DNA of 64,000 nucleotides from Gp7-AA6 sp036395755 (GTDB lineage: Bacteria > Acidobacteriota > Thermoanaerobaculia > UBA5066 > Gp7-AA6), in NCBI GenBank assembly GCA_036395755.1, contig DASWCZ010000023.1:75026-139025 (forward strand), read 5' to 3'. A model generated the notes under the pieces. The model worked only from the letters and a program-made list of their open reading frames with translations, was not told the origin of the DNA and made no database searches. Positions 40,427 through 48,134 of the stretch are shown here, piece by piece (the stretch's first letter is position 1; each line of letters opens with the position of its first letter). The position numbers were made by a program, and so were the translations under genes.

Positions 40427-41158
40427 ATGTCCGGCCACAGCAAGTGGAGCACGATCAAACACAAGAAGGGCGCAGCCGACGCGAAGCGCGGGCGCCTCTT
40501 CACGAAGCTCATTCGCGAGATCACGATGTCCGCGCGGCTGGGCGGCGGATCCGCCGAAGCGAATCCCCGACTGCGCAAGGCGATCGAGGACGCAAAGGCG
40601 GTGAACATGCCCGCGGAGAACATCAAGCGGGCGATCCAGCGGGGCACGGGGGAGCTTCCCGGAGTCACGTACGAAGAGGTGACCTTTGAGGGCTACGGCC
40701 CGGGAGGCGCCGCGATCCTGATCGAAGCGATGACGGACAACAAGAATCGCACCTTGCCCGAGATCCGCACGATCTTCTCCAAGCACGGCGGGAACCTCGG
40801 CGAGTCGGGCTCGGTCAGGTTCCTGTTCCAGAAGAAGGGCTACATCGCGATCGAAAAGGAGAAGGCGACGGAAGACGACGTCATGGAGGCTGCGATCGAG
40901 GCGGGCGCGGAAGACGTGTCCTTCACCGACCAGCACCACGAGATCCAGACGGCTCCGGAAACGTTTCCGCAGGTCAAGGCGAAGCTCGAAGAGAAAGGGC
41001 TTCCGATTGCGATCGCCGAGGTCTCGATGATCCCGACAACCGAGGTTCCGCTCGACCAGCGCAAGGCGGAGCAGACCATGAAGCTGATGGAGGCGCTGGA
41101 AGACCACGACGACGTCCAGAACGTCTGGGCAAATTTTGACTTCGAAGAGGCGAGTTGA
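40427..41158 (+). CDS. yebC: YebC/PmpR family protein
   Basis: 243-residue member of the YebC/TACO1 family, DNA-binding regulators or translation factors acting at proline-rich stalls. Diagnostic: MSGHSKWSTIKHKKGAADAK, RGRLFTKLIREITMSARLGG, NPRLRKAIEDAKAVNMPAEN, GYGPGGAAILIEAMTDNKNRT, GNLGESGSVRFLFQKKG and EDHDDVQNVWANFDF at the C-terminus. Its neighbour ruvC is the usual partner. A translation role at polyproline would suit a genome that encodes long Thr/Pro stalks, but that is speculation. Confidence 0.96.
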   Translation: MSGHSKWSTIKHKKGAADAKRGRLFTKLIREITMSARLGGGSAEANPRLRKAIEDAKAVNMPAENIKRAIQRGTGELPGVTYEEVTFEGYGPGGAAILIEAMTDNKNRTLPEIRTIFSKHGGNLGESGSVRFLFQKKGYIAIEKEKATEDDVMEAAIEAGAEDVSFTDQHHEIQTAPETFPQVKAKLEEKGLPIAIAEVSMIPTTEVPLDQRKAEQTMKLMEALEDHDDVQNVWANFDFEEAS

Positions 41159-41642
41159 GAGCCTGATCACGCTGGGCCTCGACCCGGGCATCTCGGCCAC
41201 CGGCTACGGCGCCGTCGTCTCCGATCGGGGTTCTCTCGCGCTCGCGCGCTGCGGCGTCTGGCGTCCACCCGACGGGCTCTCCCTCTCGAGCAAGCTCTAC
41301 TTCCTTTCCGAAAAGCTCCTCGCGCTCTTGGACGAGCTGCGGCCCGCCGCGGTGTCCATCGAGACCGTCTTCGCAGCGAAGAACGTCTCGTCGACGATGA
41401 AGCTCTCGCATGCGCGCGGAGTCCTGCTCGCCGCCGCGGCACGATTCGACGTCCCGGTCTTCGAGTACGAGCCGCGTCTCGTCAAGAAGGCGATCGTCGG
41501 GTACGGACACGCGGAGAAGCCGCAGGTGCGCGCGATGGTCCTCGCTCTCCTCGCCCGTCCGCGCGATCGCGTTCCTCTCGACGCCGCGGACGCGCTCGCC
41601 GTGGCGATCTGCCACCTTCACGCGCGGCCGCCGGGCGCGTGA
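41136..41642 (+). CDS. ruvC: RuvC, Holliday junction resolvase
   Basis: 168-residue endonuclease that resolves Holliday junctions with RuvAB. The acidic catalytic residues are visible: Asp in LGLDPGISATGYG, Glu in VSIETVFAAKNV and the DxxD pair in LDAADALAVAICHLHA. VKKAIVGYGHAEKPQVRAMV is also typical. The TTG at 41136 overlaps the end of yebC by 23 bp and adds about eight residues before the usual start of the domain. A later non-ATG start is possible, since no ATG or GTG is available. Confidence 0.93.
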   Translation: MTSKRRVESLITLGLDPGISATGYGAVVSDRGSLALARCGVWRPPDGLSLSSKLYFLSEKLLALLDELRPAAVSIETVFAAKNVSSTMKLSHARGVLLAAAARFDVPVFEYEPRLVKKAIVGYGHAEKPQVRAMVLALLARPRDRVPLDAADALAVAICHLHARPPGA

Positions 41643-41647
41643 GTTGC

Positions 41648-41653
41648 TATCAT
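41648..41653 (+). promoter_or_regulatory. possible -10 element of the DUF4388 gene
   Basis: TATCAT ends 11 nt before the ATG at 41665, at a leaderless distance. No -35 is visible. Confidence 0.3.
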
Positions 41654-41664
41654 CACAGGGTCTC

Positions 41665-42483
41665 ATGTCCTTCCAGGGCTCCCTGCGCGAACTCCAGCTC
41701 CCCGACGTCATTCAGCTGGTATCGGCTTCCGGGAAGACCGGCAAGTTCACCCTCGTCCGCGGCGAGGAGCGGGGCACCCTCTTCCTGAAGCAGGGGCGGA
41801 TCATCCATGCCGAGGTGGGTGACCTCTCCGGCGAAGAGGCGGTCCACGTCCTCGCCTCGTGGTCGTCCGGAGAGTTCCAGTTCTTGCCGGGAGCGGAGAG
41901 CCTGGTCGTCTCCATCCACAAGTCGAACGCGCGCCTTCTCATGGAAGCTGCACACCAGCACGACGAGTGGCGGGTGCTGTCGCGAAAGGTCCCCGGCCTC
42001 GACTTCGCGCCAACCCTCGCCTCGGCCGAGGCAGGGCGGCCCGTCACGCTGTCGCCGATCGAGTGGAGCCTGATCGTGCGGATCGACGGAAAGAAGACCG
42101 TCCGCGAGCTCGCGCGCGAATCGGGTTCTTCCTCCTTCGAGGTCGCAAAGCTCCTCTATGGCCTCGTGACCGCGGACCTGGTTGTCATGCAGCCGCCGCG
42201 GCGCGAACGGACGCCGTCGGGTCCGGGTGAGGAGAAAAGGATCCTGGAGATCCTGTGCATGCGCATCCAGCAGGAGGCGGAGCTCGCTCTTGGAGAGGAG
42301 AGCCCGCCGGCGCTCCAGCGCGCATACCGCCGCGCCCTCGCCCAGATCGAGCGGGGCGCCGGCCTCGAAGCGCTCCGCGCGCTGGTCTCCGAGACCGAAA
42401 AGGCGATCTCCTCCCGACGCGGCGCCGCTCCCAGCAAGGCTTTTCAGGAAAAGATGCCCGTGCTCCTCCAGCCGAAGGCCTGA
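41665..42483 (+). CDS. DUF4388 (PatA-type) domain protein
   Basis: 272-residue cytoplasmic protein. The N-terminal 100 residues match DUF4388: MSFQGSLRELQLPDVIQLVS, SGKTGKFTLVRGEERGTLFL, GRIIHAEVGDLSGEEAVHVL and ASWSSGEFQFLPG. A winged-helix-like middle part follows (LSPIEWSLIVRIDGKKTVRE, SSFEVAKLLYGLVTADLV), then a helical C-terminus. DUF4388 proteins occur with type IV pili, gliding and signalling in Acidobacteriota, Myxococcota and cyanobacteria. Here no motility gene is adjacent, so the pathway is open. Confidence 0.8.
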   Translation: MSFQGSLRELQLPDVIQLVSASGKTGKFTLVRGEERGTLFLKQGRIIHAEVGDLSGEEAVHVLASWSSGEFQFLPGAESLVVSIHKSNARLLMEAAHQHDEWRVLSRKVPGLDFAPTLASAEAGRPVTLSPIEWSLIVRIDGKKTVRELARESGSSSFEVAKLLYGLVTADLVVMQPPRRERTPSGPGEEKRILEILCMRIQQEAELALGEESPPALQRAYRRALAQIERGAGLEALRALVSETEKAISSRRGAAPSKAFQEKMPVLLQPKA

Positions 42484-42498
42484 GCCGACTCGATCTCC

Positions 42499-43734
42499 TT
42501 GCGGCACGTCGCGGCGGCCTTTCTCCTCGTCACCGCGGTCGCCGCCTCTGCGGCCGCACAGACGGTCCCGCCCGGTCCGACGCCGACCCCCCCTGCCGGC
42601 ACCGTGGTCGGGACCCCGGTTCCCGCGATCACGCCGGCGATTCTCGAGCCCCCGACCGAGCCGGAAATGACGGGGATCGTGCCGGACGTGAACTTCTATC
42701 TGCCCGAGGGACGGGCCGACATCCGCCTCCTGAAGCCGATCCGGAACTCTCTCTTCGAGAGCCAGATCAACTACAACTTCGTCTCCGGCGACATCTCCGC
42801 CTTCCTCCGCTACAAGTACTACGGACGCCGCGCGACCTCGACGTTCAGCTTCTTCGACTCGATCGAGTTCGAGGAGCTGGAGCGGTTCTCCAACGAGTTC
42901 TCGCGGACCCGCGGCGGCCTCTACCTGCAGCGCCGGCCGATCAACTATTACAACCGCCTCTACGGGCTGTTCGAGTTCGACCGGCTGACGTTTTCGAAGC
43001 CGGTCGACCATCCCGACGCGAACCGGACGAACCTCTACGTCAAGTTCGGCTATCAGTTCGGGACTCCCTCCGACGAGCGGTCGAACGCGCTCGTCGGCGA
43101 GGCGCGCGACCGGATCCTGAACCTGTTCACGGCCTATCGCGAGATCGGGCCGAAGGGGCGCGGATTGTCGGTCGCGGCGACCTACGGGTTCGACTTCCTC
43201 GGCGGAGACTACCGATACGTCAAGGCGGAGATGGAAGGTCTGCAGGCGATCTCGCTTGCCCATCGGAATCGCCTGGTGGTGCGGCTCCACGCGGGGTACT
43301 TCCCGTACAAAAAGACGGTTCGCGAAGAGTTCGACCCGCAGATCGGCACGCCTTTTTCCATTCCGAGGTACGAGCTCTTCCGGCTGGACGGCCGGCAGGA
43401 GCTGAAGGCGTACCGGGGAACGGAGCGGGGCCCGAACGAGACGCACCTGACGACGGAGTACGTGCTGCCGGTATTCATCGACGAGAGCCGCCGCTTCCTG
43501 GGCCTCCAATGGAACAGCCTCTACGCGATCGGATACGCGGGGGCGGGGAACGTCGGCAACGAAAAATCCATCTATACCCGGATCCGGGACTACAAGGTCG
43601 ACGCGGGCGTGGGCTTCGAAGCCTCGCTCTCCTGGCGCAGCTACCGGGCCCTTCTGGGCGCCCTCGCAGCCAAAACGGTCGTCAACGGGGTGGGGGGCCC
43701 GAGACTGCTGATCACCTTGCGGACGTACCGGTAA
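42499..43734 (+). CDS. outer-membrane beta-barrel protein, Omp85/BamA C-terminal-like
   Basis: 411 residues from the TTG at 42499, with a signal peptide (VAAAFLLVTAVAASAAAQ) and a short Thr/Pro linker. The rest alternates aromatic and polar residues as in a beta-barrel (QINYNFVSGDISAFLRYKYY, RPINYYNRLYGLFEFDRLTF). The C-terminal part has an ordering like the BamA/D15 barrel end: LKAYRGTERGPNETHLTTEY, then YAIGYAGAGNV and VDAGVGFEASL. It lacks POTRA domains and is shorter than full BamA, so a stand-alone 12-16 strand barrel is likely. The function cannot be stated. It lies 15 bp after the DUF4388 stop. Confidence 0.65.
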   Translation: MRHVAAAFLLVTAVAASAAAQTVPPGPTPTPPAGTVVGTPVPAITPAILEPPTEPEMTGIVPDVNFYLPEGRADIRLLKPIRNSLFESQINYNFVSGDISAFLRYKYYGRRATSTFSFFDSIEFEELERFSNEFSRTRGGLYLQRRPINYYNRLYGLFEFDRLTFSKPVDHPDANRTNLYVKFGYQFGTPSDERSNALVGEARDRILNLFTAYREIGPKGRGLSVAATYGFDFLGGDYRYVKAEMEGLQAISLAHRNRLVVRLHAGYFPYKKTVREEFDPQIGTPFSIPRYELFRLDGRQELKAYRGTERGPNETHLTTEYVLPVFIDESRRFLGLQWNSLYAIGYAGAGNVGNEKSIYTRIRDYKVDAGVGFEASLSWRSYRALLGALAAKTVVNGVGGPRLLITLRTYR

Positions 43735-43812
43735 CTGCCCGCGGACGCCGGCCGGCTGCGCCGGAGAGTGGGGCTTACCGCTCAAGGCGAACGGCTTACG
43801 GGCCGAAAACGT

Positions 43813-43841
43813 TTGGCGATCCGAGCTTTTCGGCTTATTCT
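43813..43841 (+). promoter_or_regulatory. putative sigma70-type promoter of the OmpA-like gene
   Basis: TTGGCG (43813-43818), a 17 bp spacer and TATTCT (43836-43841). A leader of about 40 nt contains AAAGGAG shortly before the ATG at 43889. Confidence 0.6.
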
Positions 43842-43888
43842 ATTCGGCACAACTGATTTCTCCCCCGGCCAGTTCGAAAGGAGCATTC

Positions 43889-45244
43889 ATGAAGGTAAAG
43901 CGTTGCGCGCTCCTCGCCCTCCTTGTTTGTGTGGCGGCCGCAACCGCCTCGGCGCAGATCGCTCCGAACAACCAGGGGGACATCGGCCTCTTCACGATGC
44001 CGACGGCCGACAGCCCGCCCGCGGGACAGCTGACGCTCGGGCTTTACGGCTGGAAGGAGCAGCTCGTCGCGGGAGACCTTCCCACCGATGCGCCCTTCGA
44101 GACGCGCCTCTACTCTCATTGGGCCGGAGAGGGCTCGATCGGGTTCGGCCTGACGAATCATTGGTCAGTCTTCCTCTCCGCGGGCGCGGACCGCTTCGAG
44201 TCGCGCGGCGGGTGGCGGGGAGGCGTCGTCAACGGTCTCCAGTTTCGCAATGCGTTGAGCAGCGACGAGGGCCGGAAGGTTCGCATCGGCACGAAAGTGA
44301 ACTTCATCTCCGAAGCGGATCCCGACCTGCGGGTCGCGGCTTTCGTGGCCGCCCACGTCCCGGTCAGCAATGCCACGATCCGACAGGACGAGCAGGGGAT
44401 CGTCGCCGATCAGGTCAATTCGCGGCGCGCCGATTGGGAGTGGGGAGCGGTGGTCACGAAAGGCATCTTCAGCGCGCTCGGCAGCTACACGCTCTCGGGC
44501 CGGCACGATCTCGACATCCGGGCCTCGAACATTCTCCGCTTCGGCGTCGGCGTCGACGTGCCGATCGTGCCGTTCTTTCACCTGATCGGCGAGCTCGACC
44601 GCAACATCTACGACGGCGGAGATTTCCCCGCCAAAGATTACTCGCTCGCTTACCTCGGCGGACGTTTCTGGCTCGGGCACTCAGGCGTCGCGATCTCGGC
44701 CGCGGTGAATCTGAATTTGGACGAGATCGCGGAAGTCGGATGGGGACCCGCCCCGGCCGCCGGGTTGATCGGCATCACGTATGCCCCCTGGCCACCCCCG
44801 CCCCCTCCCCTGGTCATCGTGCCGCCTCCTGCCCCCCAGGTCGAGGAAGTGGTTCCGGAGGCTCCTGCCCCGCCTCCCCCGGCCCCGGCGCCGCGAGCGA
44901 CGACGGACGAGATCCTTTTCGACGCCGGCAGCGCGCGCCTGACCAACATTGCCAAGGCGATCCTGGACGGGGTCGCTCTGAGGATGAAGAACGACCTCAA
45001 CTCGACGGCGGTCATCACGGGCTATTCGGACAACCTCGGCTCGCCCGAGTCGAACCTCGAGATCTCCCGCCGGCGCGCGGACGCGGCGAAGGAATACCTC
45101 GTCACCCGCCACGGAATCGATCCGGGACGGATCTCTACCCAGGGGAAAGGCTCGCTGGAACCGGCCTACGATAACTCGACTGCCGAGGGTCGCGCGAAAA
45201 ACCGGCGCGCTTTGATCGTGGTGACGTTAGTCTCCGGTACGTGA
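43889..45244 (+). CDS. OmpA-family outer-membrane protein
   Basis: 451 residues with a clear signal peptide (CALLALLVCVAAATASAQ). Residues about 25-300 look like a beta-barrel (GQLTLGLYGWKEQLVAG, WSVFLSAGADRFESRGGW, GVAISAAVNLNLDEIAEVGW). A Pro-rich linker (PPPPPLVIVPPPAPQVEEVV) leads to a C-terminal peptidoglycan-binding OmpA domain (about 335-451): EILFDAGSARLTNIAKAIL, VITGYSDNLGSPESNLEISR, RRADAAKEYL and RISTQGKGSLEPAYDN, with the NRR motif near the end. It likely tethers the outer membrane to the cell wall. It has its own promoter and ribosome site. A hairpin plus T-tract lies 28 bp after its stop, inside the next gene. Confidence 0.88.
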   Translation: MKVKRCALLALLVCVAAATASAQIAPNNQGDIGLFTMPTADSPPAGQLTLGLYGWKEQLVAGDLPTDAPFETRLYSHWAGEGSIGFGLTNHWSVFLSAGADRFESRGGWRGGVVNGLQFRNALSSDEGRKVRIGTKVNFISEADPDLRVAAFVAAHVPVSNATIRQDEQGIVADQVNSRRADWEWGAVVTKGIFSALGSYTLSGRHDLDIRASNILRFGVGVDVPIVPFFHLIGELDRNIYDGGDFPAKDYSLAYLGGRFWLGHSGVAISAAVNLNLDEIAEVGWGPAPAAGLIGITYAPWPPPPPPLVIVPPPAPQVEEVVPEAPAPPPPAPAPRATTDEILFDAGSARLTNIAKAILDGVALRMKNDLNSTAVITGYSDNLGSPESNLEISRRRADAAKEYLVTRHGIDPGRISTQGKGSLEPAYDNSTAEGRAKNRRALIVVTLVSGT

Positions 45245-46392
45245 GCCGCGAGGCACGGGACAGCTCTCCAAAGCCCCCTCCGCCGGAGGGGGCTTTTTTG
45301 ACTCCGCCGCCGGCGGCCCGGCCGGAAGAAGCGCTTCCGCCGCGGAGCGCCGGGCTCGCCGTCGTCGCCGCGGCCGCGGCGGTCGCGCTGCTCTACTACG
45401 GCCGTCACCTCTTCGTGCTCGTGGCGTTCGCCCTCTTCCTGTCTTTCGCGATGCGCCCCTTCGTTTCGCTGCTCGAGCGCGCCCGAGTGCCGCGGGTCAT
45501 CGCGATCCTCCTGCTGATCTTCCTGCTCGTCGGCGCGGTGGTCCTGCTCGTCATCAACGTCACGGCGCAGGCGAACGAGCTGTATCAGCAGCTCCCCCGG
45601 TATCAGCTCCGGATCCGCGATCTCGTCGCGAACCTCATGGACTTCGTCGACCGGGTCCGCGAGAGGATGGGAAGCATCCTGCCCCAGGAACGGGGCGGCG
45701 GGGTGCGTGAGGTGAAGATCTCGGAGTCTCCGCTCGCGACCACCCGGGCGTTCCTCGAGAAGATCGGCGCCACGCTCTCTTTCGTCCTCTACGCGGCCGC
45801 GGTCCCGTTCCTGACCTTCTTCATGCTCAAAGACCGGGAGAAGTTCGGACGCGTCATCGAAGGCATGTTCGCCCGCAGCCGGCGGTTCGGAAACGTCGAC
45901 GTCACCGGCGCCATCTCCCAGAAAATGACTTCCTACGCGCTCGGGCTCTCGTTCGTCATGCTGATCATGGCGTCGGCGACGACGGTCGCCCTCATGATCC
46001 TGCGCGTGAACTACTACTACCTGCTGGGGCCGCTGGCGGGACTCGCCATCCTGGTTCCGTACGTCGGCGTTCTCTTCTCGACGATCCCGGCGGTCGCCGT
46101 CGCTTACTTCCAGTTCGACACGGGCAAGGCCCTGATCGTGCTGATCGTCTACACAGGCCTCCAGTTCCTGGAAGGAAACGTGCTCACGCCGTTCATCGTC
46201 GGCGGCAAGGTGCGCCTCTACCCGCTCACCATCATGATCGCTTTCCTCTTCTGGGGCTCGGTGTGGGGAATTCCCGGCGCGATGCTCGCCGTACCGCTCA
46301 CGTCGGCGATCAAGGTGGTGTGCGAACACGTCCGCGGATGGGAAGGGGTCGCGCGCCTGCTCGGCGATCCGGATCCTCCGCCCCGGGTCTAA
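45241..46392 (+). CDS. AI-2E family transporter (PerM-like)
   Basis: 383-residue polytopic membrane protein. Seen: LFVLVAFALFLSFAMRPFVS, LLLIFLLVGAVVLLVINVTA, FLTFFMLKDREKFGRVIEGM, YYLLGPLAGLAILVPYVGVL and the family signature GNVLTPFIVGGKVRLYPLTI. Members export small molecules or ions; substrate prediction is unreliable. The GTG at 45241 overlaps the ompA-like stop (GTGA), as at many junctions here. An in-frame TTG at 45298 directly follows a terminator-like hairpin and is the alternative start; the region between encodes only a Pro-rich tail (SSPKPPPPEGAFL). Confidence 0.88.
   Translation: MSREARDSSPKPPPPEGAFLTPPPAARPEEALPPRSAGLAVVAAAAAVALLYYGRHLFVLVAFALFLSFAMRPFVSLLERARVPRVIAILLLIFLLVGAVVLLVINVTAQANELYQQLPRYQLRIRDLVANLMDFVDRVRERMGSILPQERGGGVREVKISESPLATTRAFLEKIGATLSFVLYAAAVPFLTFFMLKDREKFGRVIEGMFARSRRFGNVDVTGAISQKMTSYALGLSFVMLIMASATTVALMILRVNYYYLLGPLAGLAILVPYVGVLFSTIPAVAVAYFQFDTGKALIVLIVYTGLQFLEGNVLTPFIVGGKVRLYPLTIMIAFLFWGSVWGIPGAMLAVPLTSAIKVVCEHVRGWEGVARLLGDPDPPPRV
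45272..45299 (+). terminator. intrinsic terminator inside the 5' end of the AI-2E transporter frame
   Basis: AGCCCCCTCC (45272-45281) pairs with GGAGGGGGCT (45285-45294) around a 3 nt loop and is followed by T6. It would end ompA-like transcripts, yet it lies within codons 11-20 of the downstream frame if that starts at 45241. Confidence 0.85.
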
Positions 46393-47270
46393 GCTGCCGA
46401 CCTCGTTTTTCCGAGCGACAGCAGACTTCCGGCAAAACCCGCGACCGCTCCCACCGCAGGCAATAGGAGCGCCGTGGGCAGATCCAGGAACCCGACCCAG
46501 AAGAGGGACAGAACCGGGTGCGGCTCGCGCGAGAGCAGGTAGAGAGCGCCGCGATAGGTCGCGTAGAGGAGAAGGAGGGCAAACGCGCCACCGGCCAACC
46601 CTTCAAAAGAGGCGTGGAGCCAGAAGGGGGCGCGGATGGCCGCCTCGGTCGCTCCCATCCGCCGCATGATGTCGATCTCGTCTGAGTGCAGATCGAGCGC
46701 CAGCCGGACGGCGGACGCGACGGACAGAACGGCGGCAAAGACGAGCAACCCGCCCAGGAAGATGCCCGCTCCGCGGAGCAGCCGGACGCCGTCGGTGAAC
46801 TTCTTTGCAAACTCTTCCTCCGATTCGGCGGAGTCCACCCCCGGCCATGCTCGCGCCGCCGCCGCGAGCTTCTGCGATGCGCGGATGGGGGCCGTCGGTC
46901 GCAGCGTGACCTCGATCGTCGGCGGGAAAGGCGCCTCTCCGAGATCGTGGAGAGCGCCCCCGAGGTCGGGGTAAGCGCGGCGAAATCGTTCGAGGGCCGC
47001 CGCGCTCGGCACAATCGTCACCCGGGCGACCCCGGGGTCCTGCACGACCCGGTCCGCCACCGCCCGCGCATCGGCCGCCGTCTCGAGAGTGAGAATCACG
47101 GCGACCGGCTGGCGCGACTCGCCCGCGAGCCGGCCGAGATTCCGCGCCACGAGAGCGAACAATCCGGGAACGTAGAACGCGAGCGCGATCAGCGCCACGG
47201 CGGCCGCGGTGTGACGCGGGCCGCTCTTTGCGATGGCCCAGGCTTCTCCAAAGAGATATCGGGAGTTCAT
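46389..47270 (-). CDS. ftsX: FtsX, cell-division ABC transporter permease-like protein
   Basis: 293-residue membrane protein with one N-terminal helix (AAAVALIALAFYVPGLFALV), a periplasmic domain (about 50-165; VILTLETAADARAVADRV, PFPPTIEVTLRPTAPI) and three C-terminal helices (GIFLGGLLVFAAVLSVASAV, FEGLAGGAFALLLLYATYRG, LLPAVGAVAGFAGSLLSLG). The LDLHSDEIDIMRRMGATEAAIRAPF segment is typical of FtsX. With FtsE it controls peptidoglycan hydrolases at the septum. Unusually, a 138 bp palindromic repeat separates it from ftsE. It converges with the AI-2E gene with a 4 bp overlap. Confidence 0.93.
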   Translation of the reverse strand: MNSRYLFGEAWAIAKSGPRHTAAAVALIALAFYVPGLFALVARNLGRLAGESRQPVAVILTLETAADARAVADRVVQDPGVARVTIVPSAAALERFRRAYPDLGGALHDLGEAPFPPTIEVTLRPTAPIRASQKLAAAARAWPGVDSAESEEEFAKKFTDGVRLLRGAGIFLGGLLVFAAVLSVASAVRLALDLHSDEIDIMRRMGATEAAIRAPFWLHASFEGLAGGAFALLLLYATYRGALYLLSREPHPVLSLFWVGFLDLPTALLLPAVGAVAGFAGSLLSLGKTRSAA

Positions 47271-47280
47271 CCTTCACACC

Positions 47281-47418
47281 TGCCGTTCCGAGGACCGCCT
47301 TCACGCCTGTCATTCCGAGGACCGAAGGTCCGAGGAATCTCTTGCCTCACAGGAAGAGACCCCTCGCGGAGCCTGCCCGGAGCGGCAGCCGAACGGAGAG
47401 GTTCCGAGGGATGACAGC
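47281..47418. repeat. REP-like palindromic element R1 between ftsE and ftsX
   Basis: Contains TGCCGTTCCGAGGACC and CTGTCATTCCGAGGACC, a GGACCGAAGGTCC palindrome, and a closing GTTCCGAGGGATGACAGC, the inverted counterpart. It fills nearly all the ftsE-ftsX gap. Similar elements lie at 49636 and 62849. Confidence 0.75.
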
Positions 47419-47426
47419 CAGGACCA

Positions 47427-48134
47427 CTACCCGGGCAGGAACGGCGCCTCGCGCGCGAGCATCACCTCGCGGGCGAGGTCGCGATCGCGGAGCTGCCCCT
47501 TCTCGATCGTCAGGACTCGCTTTCCCATCCGCCGGATCAGCTCGATGTCGTGCGTCGCCACGAAGACAGTGGTTCCGCGAATGTTGATTTCCGCGAAAAG
47601 CTTCATGATCTCTTCGGACAGCACGGGATCCAGGTTGCCGGTCGGCTCGTCGGCGAGGAGGAGGACCGGCTCGTTGACGATTGCGAGCGCGATGGCGGCG
47701 CGCTGCTGCTCGCCGCCGGAGAGCTCTCCCGGATGCGAATTCATCCGGTGATGCAGGCCGACCCGCTTCAGCGCCTGGTAGGCGCGCCGCTTCTGCTCCG
47801 CGTGGGAGAGGCCGAGAACGCTCTGCACGAAGGAGAGGTTTTCGAAGATCGTCTTGCGACCGATCAGCTTGAAGTCCTGGAACACGACGCCGAGAGTTCT
47901 GCGGAAGTATGGGACCTGCGAGTCCGGCAGGACGGCGATATTCCGCCCGTTGACGAGGATCTGGCCGGAGGTCGGCAGCTCCTCTCGGAAGAGGAGCTTC
48001 AGAAGTGTGGACTTGCCCGCGCCCGACGGGCCCGTCAGGAACACGAACTCGCCGCGCGCCACGTTGAACGAGACGTCGGAGAGGGCGTGCCGGAAGGGCC
48101 CGTAGTCCTTGCAGAGCCGGAAGACCTGGATCAT
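47427..48134 (-). CDS. ftsE: FtsE, cell-division ABC ATPase
   Basis: 235-residue ATPase partner of FtsX. Seen: MIQVFRLCKDYGPFRHALSD, Walker A FLTGPSGAGKSTLLKLLFRE, Q-loop GVVFQDFKLI, signature ELSGGEQQRAAIALAIVNEP, Walker B LLLADEPTGNLDP and VATHDIELIRRMGKRVLTIE. The ATG at 48134 overlaps the gatB stop (ATGA); the longer open frame upstream is a shadow of gatB. Pairing with gatB is unusual for ftsE and suggests shared transcription with gatB. Confidence 0.95.
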   Translation of the reverse strand: MIQVFRLCKDYGPFRHALSDVSFNVARGEFVFLTGPSGAGKSTLLKLLFREELPTSGQILVNGRNIAVLPDSQVPYFRRTLGVVFQDFKLIGRKTIFENLSFVQSVLGLSHAEQKRRAYQALKRVGLHHRMNSHPGELSGGEQQRAAIALAIVNEPVLLLADEPTGNLDPVLSEEIMKLFAEINIRGTTVFVATHDIELIRRMGKRVLTIEKGQLRDRDLAREVMLAREAPFLPG

